Below, piece by piece: positions 5,133-6,805 of a stretch of DNA of 6,805 nucleotides (within the stretch, counting starts at the first letter, position 1; each line of letters starts with the position of its first letter). The notes below the pieces were generated by a model. That model saw only the letters and a list, made by a program, of their open reading frames with translations. It did no database searches and had not been told where the DNA came from. The DNA comes from Gammaproteobacteria bacterium (GTDB lineage Bacteria > Pseudomonadota > Gammaproteobacteria > Granulosicoccales > Granulosicoccaceae), in assembly GCA_020444765.1 (NCBI GenBank), contig JAGRHW010000192.1, forward strand, positions 1 through 6,805, in the 5' to 3' direction. The position numbers and the translations under genes are program-made.

Positions 5133-5902
5133 CTTACAAGACACCCGTCACTGAGAGTGACCTGCACGCCTATATTGATGGGGAGTTATCACCGGATCGG
5201 CAACGTGAGGTAGAGCGCTATTTGCAGGACAATCCGGAAGCAGCAAAAAAAGTCGCGCACTATCAGACAATCAATCAGCAATTGGGGCAGCTTTACGATC
5301 CGATCCTGGAAGAACCGCTGCCGGCACAGTTGCAAATCAGGAAACAGCTGCCTTCCCGCTGGATGCGCGTGGCGGCCGTGGCAGCCTGGATGTCGTTCGG
5401 CGGACTGATCGGCTGGCAGCTTCATGACGGAAACCTGGGCATTATTGCGCAAGCCGACGCTCTCGAACGGGAACATCTCGTCAAACCGGCGGCTTTTGCG
5501 CACAAGGTGTTCTCCGCGGAAGTGCGTCATCCGGTCGAGGTGGGTGCGGATCAGCAAGAGCATCTGGTCGCCTGGCTGTCCAATCGCATGAAGACCGAAA
5601 TCCGCGCGCCAAGCCTTGCCGATCAGGGCTATACACTGATGGGCGGGCGGCTGCTGCCCTCGACCAATCGAATGGCCGCCCAGTTCATGTACCAGCACCA
5701 GAACGGCGAGCGGGTAACGCTGTATATTCGCAAGGGTGAGTGGGATGCCGAAGAAACGGCATTGCGTTTTGCGGAGCAGGACGGCACCGGCGTTTCGTAC
5801 TGGATCAACGGTCCGATGGCGTATTCCATTGTCGGTCAGCTGGAACAGAACAAGCTGCTTGCGTTGTCGGAGACGGTGTATCCGCAGTTGAGCAACTATT
5901 AG
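5129..5902 (+). CDS. Membrane-bound anti-sigma factor
   Basis: A 257-residue single-pass membrane protein. The cytoplasmic part (1-79) begins VTESDLHAYIDGELSPDRQR and continues with EVERYLQDNPEAAKKVAHY and LYDPILEEPLPAQL. This is the helical anti-sigma domain usually found beside ECF sigma genes. Unlike zinc-type (ZAS) anti-sigma factors it has no HxxxCxxC motif and indeed no Cys at all, so a thiol-zinc switch is excluded. One transmembrane helix lies at about 81-98 (VAAVAAWMSFGGLIGWQL). The remaining 160 or so residues form a periplasmic domain that probably senses the signal or is cleaved by a site-1 protease. Its start codon lies within the stop of the sigma gene. Inferred role: it keeps the sigma factor inactive at the membrane until an envelope cue releases it. 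Confidence 0.88.
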   Translation: MTYKTPVTESDLHAYIDGELSPDRQREVERYLQDNPEAAKKVAHYQTINQQLGQLYDPILEEPLPAQLQIRKQLPSRWMRVAAVAAWMSFGGLIGWQLHDGNLGIIAQADALEREHLVKPAAFAHKVFSAEVRHPVEVGADQQEHLVAWLSNRMKTEIRAPSLADQGYTLMGGRLLPSTNRMAAQFMYQHQNGERVTLYIRKGEWDAEETALRFAEQDGTGVSYWINGPMAYSIVGQLEQNKLLALSETVYPQLSNY

Positions 5903-5908
5903 CGAAAT

Positions 5909-6406
5909 TCAGCGCAGCTGACTTACTGCGCAATAGGTTTTCTGGATAAGAAACGCATCATGACTCGCCCGATGACGGTCGATGGTCTGTTCGAGGGTAA
6001 TTCTCGCCTTGGTGTCATCCCAGCGCGCCAGATCTTGCTCTTTGAGAATCGCCTCAATGGGGCTGAGCGTGAATTGCATTTCCAGACCTGCGGCGGCGAA
6101 GAGGGCATTCAGCCAGGGTGAGTCAACCACCCAGCCGTCGGAGTAGGCGGTGGTATTTTGCAGCTGTTCATTCAACTCATTGGCAACTTCGTGGGCGGGT
6201 CTGCCCGTCGCCAGCAGTGTTTCGCGAGAGATATTGTGTATGGCCTCGGCGCGCGGATCCCAGTGCGTCCAGTCGGGTTGCGGCTGAATCAGCGAGCAAT
6301 ACCGTTCACCTTCAGGCGTGATAAAGCCGACTTCAATCGGATAGCTGCGCGAGCCGAAGCCGGAGGCTTCAACATCAATGATGCAGGGTATGCCGGTTTT
6401 ACCCAT
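5909..6406 (-). CDS. DEDDh-type 3'-5' exonuclease domain protein
   Basis: A 165-residue protein consisting of one DnaQ-like exonuclease domain. Motif I is IIDVEASGFG (Asp11, Glu13) and is followed by SYPIEVGF. IHNIS (56-60) matches the IHxIS element of this fold. Motif II is probably AYSDGWVVDSPWLNALF (Asp90 or Asp95). Motif III is HRASHD (His145, Asp150; H-x4-D), placing it in the DEDDh subclass. All metal-binding acidic residues appear present, so it should be active. The family removes nucleotides from DNA or RNA 3' ends; the substrate is not evident. The ATG has GAGGAA eight bases upstream (6415-6420). It is convergent with the anti-sigma gene, with only six bases between the stops and no terminator hairpin. 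An unrelated ORF ends 20 bases upstream on the same strand. Confidence 0.82.
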   Translation of the reverse strand: MGKTGIPCIIDVEASGFGSRSYPIEVGFITPEGERYCSLIQPQPDWTHWDPRAEAIHNISRETLLATGRPAHEVANELNEQLQNTTAYSDGWVVDSPWLNALFAAAGLEMQFTLSPIEAILKEQDLARWDDTKARITLEQTIDRHRASHDAFLIQKTYCAVSQLR

Positions 6407-6426
6407 CCGGTGGATTCCTCGGCTGC

Positions 6427-6624
6427 TCAGTTCAGGTCATCCATCGATAAAGCGGTGGCAAACGGCAGATCTTTAGCGGCCTTTCTACCGAGAAGGTCTG
6501 GCAGGTACTTCGGGTGTAAGCCATAGCCTGGTGGATACTCCGAACTTTGTCGGCGGTCACAAAACCATTTTCCGACATCGACACCAACATTGATTGTTGA
6601 CTTTCTCCTGGAGTGATTTGTCAT
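6427..6624 (-). pseudogene. Chimeric ORF starting as an IS110-family transposase
   Basis: A 65-residue ORF. Residues 1-20 (MTNHSRRKSTINVGVDVGKW) match the start of IS110-family transposases, where the Asp of GVDVGK is the first residue of the DEDD RuvC-like catalytic site. After Trp20 the similarity stops and the rest (CDRRQSSEYPPGYGLHPKYL, PDLLGRKAAKDLPFATALSM, DDLN) is not IS110-like and is unknown to me. It reads like genuine coding sequence and may be the end of a native gene that lay upstream of the exonuclease. A deletion joining an IS110 start to that gene is the simplest explanation. The ATG has AAGGG nine bases upstream. Transposase function is certainly lost; whether the fusion is made is unknown. 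Confidence 0.6.
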
Positions 6625-6805
6625 AAGAACTAACCCTTGCTAAATTCGGGCTTGAAGCCCTGTCGACTGTTCGAGTTAAAATCGGGTCGGTTCAGCGCTC
6701 TCGCTTGTTAACGATCTTTCGAGACCGAGCGTTTATCGAGCTGCTGAACCGGTAACTTGGTGGGACAAGTTACGGGCTTCACTTTATCATCTCTCTACAA
6801 AGGGG
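6625..6805 (-). ncRNA. Structured IS110 leader, candidate bridge RNA
   Basis: The 181 bases upstream of the IS110-like start contain no ORF but several hairpins. GTAACTTG (6752-6759) pairs with CAAGTTAC (6766-6773). CGGTTCAGC (6688-6696) pairs with GCTGAACCG (6743-6751) around a 46-base internal region, which can itself form TCTCG (6699-6703) with CGAGA (6720-6724). GGGCT (6648-6652) pairs with AGCCC (6656-6660). IS110 elements carry, in the non-coding end before the transposase, a bridge RNA of roughly this size with a 5' hairpin and stem-loops holding target- and donor-binding loops. The order here, read on the minus strand, is compatible. No programming loops can be assigned because the element ends and target are not visible, and the transposase is broken. 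Confidence 0.4.

Noticed and set aside
5129..5370. Zinc-binding (ZAS) anti-sigma factor
   Set aside because: The HxxxCxxC motif is absent and the protein has no cysteine.
6118..6526. Plus-strand open frames opposite the exonuclease
   Set aside because: The minus strand carries all three exonuclease motifs and a ribosome site; the plus-strand readings are low-complexity shadows.

Overview
The window looks like the chromosome of a proteobacterium, most likely a gammaproteobacterium. The basis is an integron-type attC site, lipoprotein signals, a c-type cytochrome of the P460 family and an ECF sigma/anti-sigma pair. I cannot name the genus. The left quarter (1 to about 1670) is more AT-rich and patchy. 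The rest is GC-richer, tightly packed and looks native, up to another insertion-sequence scar at the right edge.

Left region (1-1670): the remains of an integron cassette array overlaid by insertion sequences. A well-folded attC site (50-122) ends one cassette. The next cassette carries a small lipoprotein gene (138-566) whose stop codon lies at the start of a second attC, and that attC is cut off after about 24 bases. The end of an IS3-like element with a short orfA fragment follows (589-736). An apparently intact SRPBCC/AHSA1-type gene then begins with a TTG at 718, inside the end of that fragment. A short attC-like hairpin (1203-1252), a decayed GNAT acetyltransferase fragment (1289-1483) and an antisense IS3-family orfA remnant (1505-1636) complete the debris.

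Central region (1746-5902): what I read as one ECF regulon. A 685-residue lipoprotein made of five COG4315-type repeats (1816-3873) ends at two terminator-like hairpins. Next comes an operon of cytochrome P460 (4066-4599), ECF sigma factor (4623-5132) and membrane anti-sigma factor (5129-5902). Upstream of both the lipoprotein gene and the P460 gene is the same 30-base module, GGGAATAAA-N13-TGTTTACC, with identical spacing. The simplest reading is that the sigma factor activates its own operon and the lipoprotein gene, and the anti-sigma factor holds it at the inner membrane until an envelope signal appears. The products would be a periplasmic haem protein and a probable outer-membrane lipoprotein. 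The signal is unknown; nitrogen-oxide or oxidative stress is a guess from the P460 family.

Right region (5909-6805): a DEDDh-type 3'-5' exonuclease on the minus strand, convergent with the anti-sigma gene. Upstream of it is a chimeric ORF whose first 20 or so residues match the start of an IS110-family transposase and whose remainder is not recognisable. The roughly 180 bases before that start are rich in hairpins, and are a candidate for the bridge-RNA leader of a dead IS110 element.
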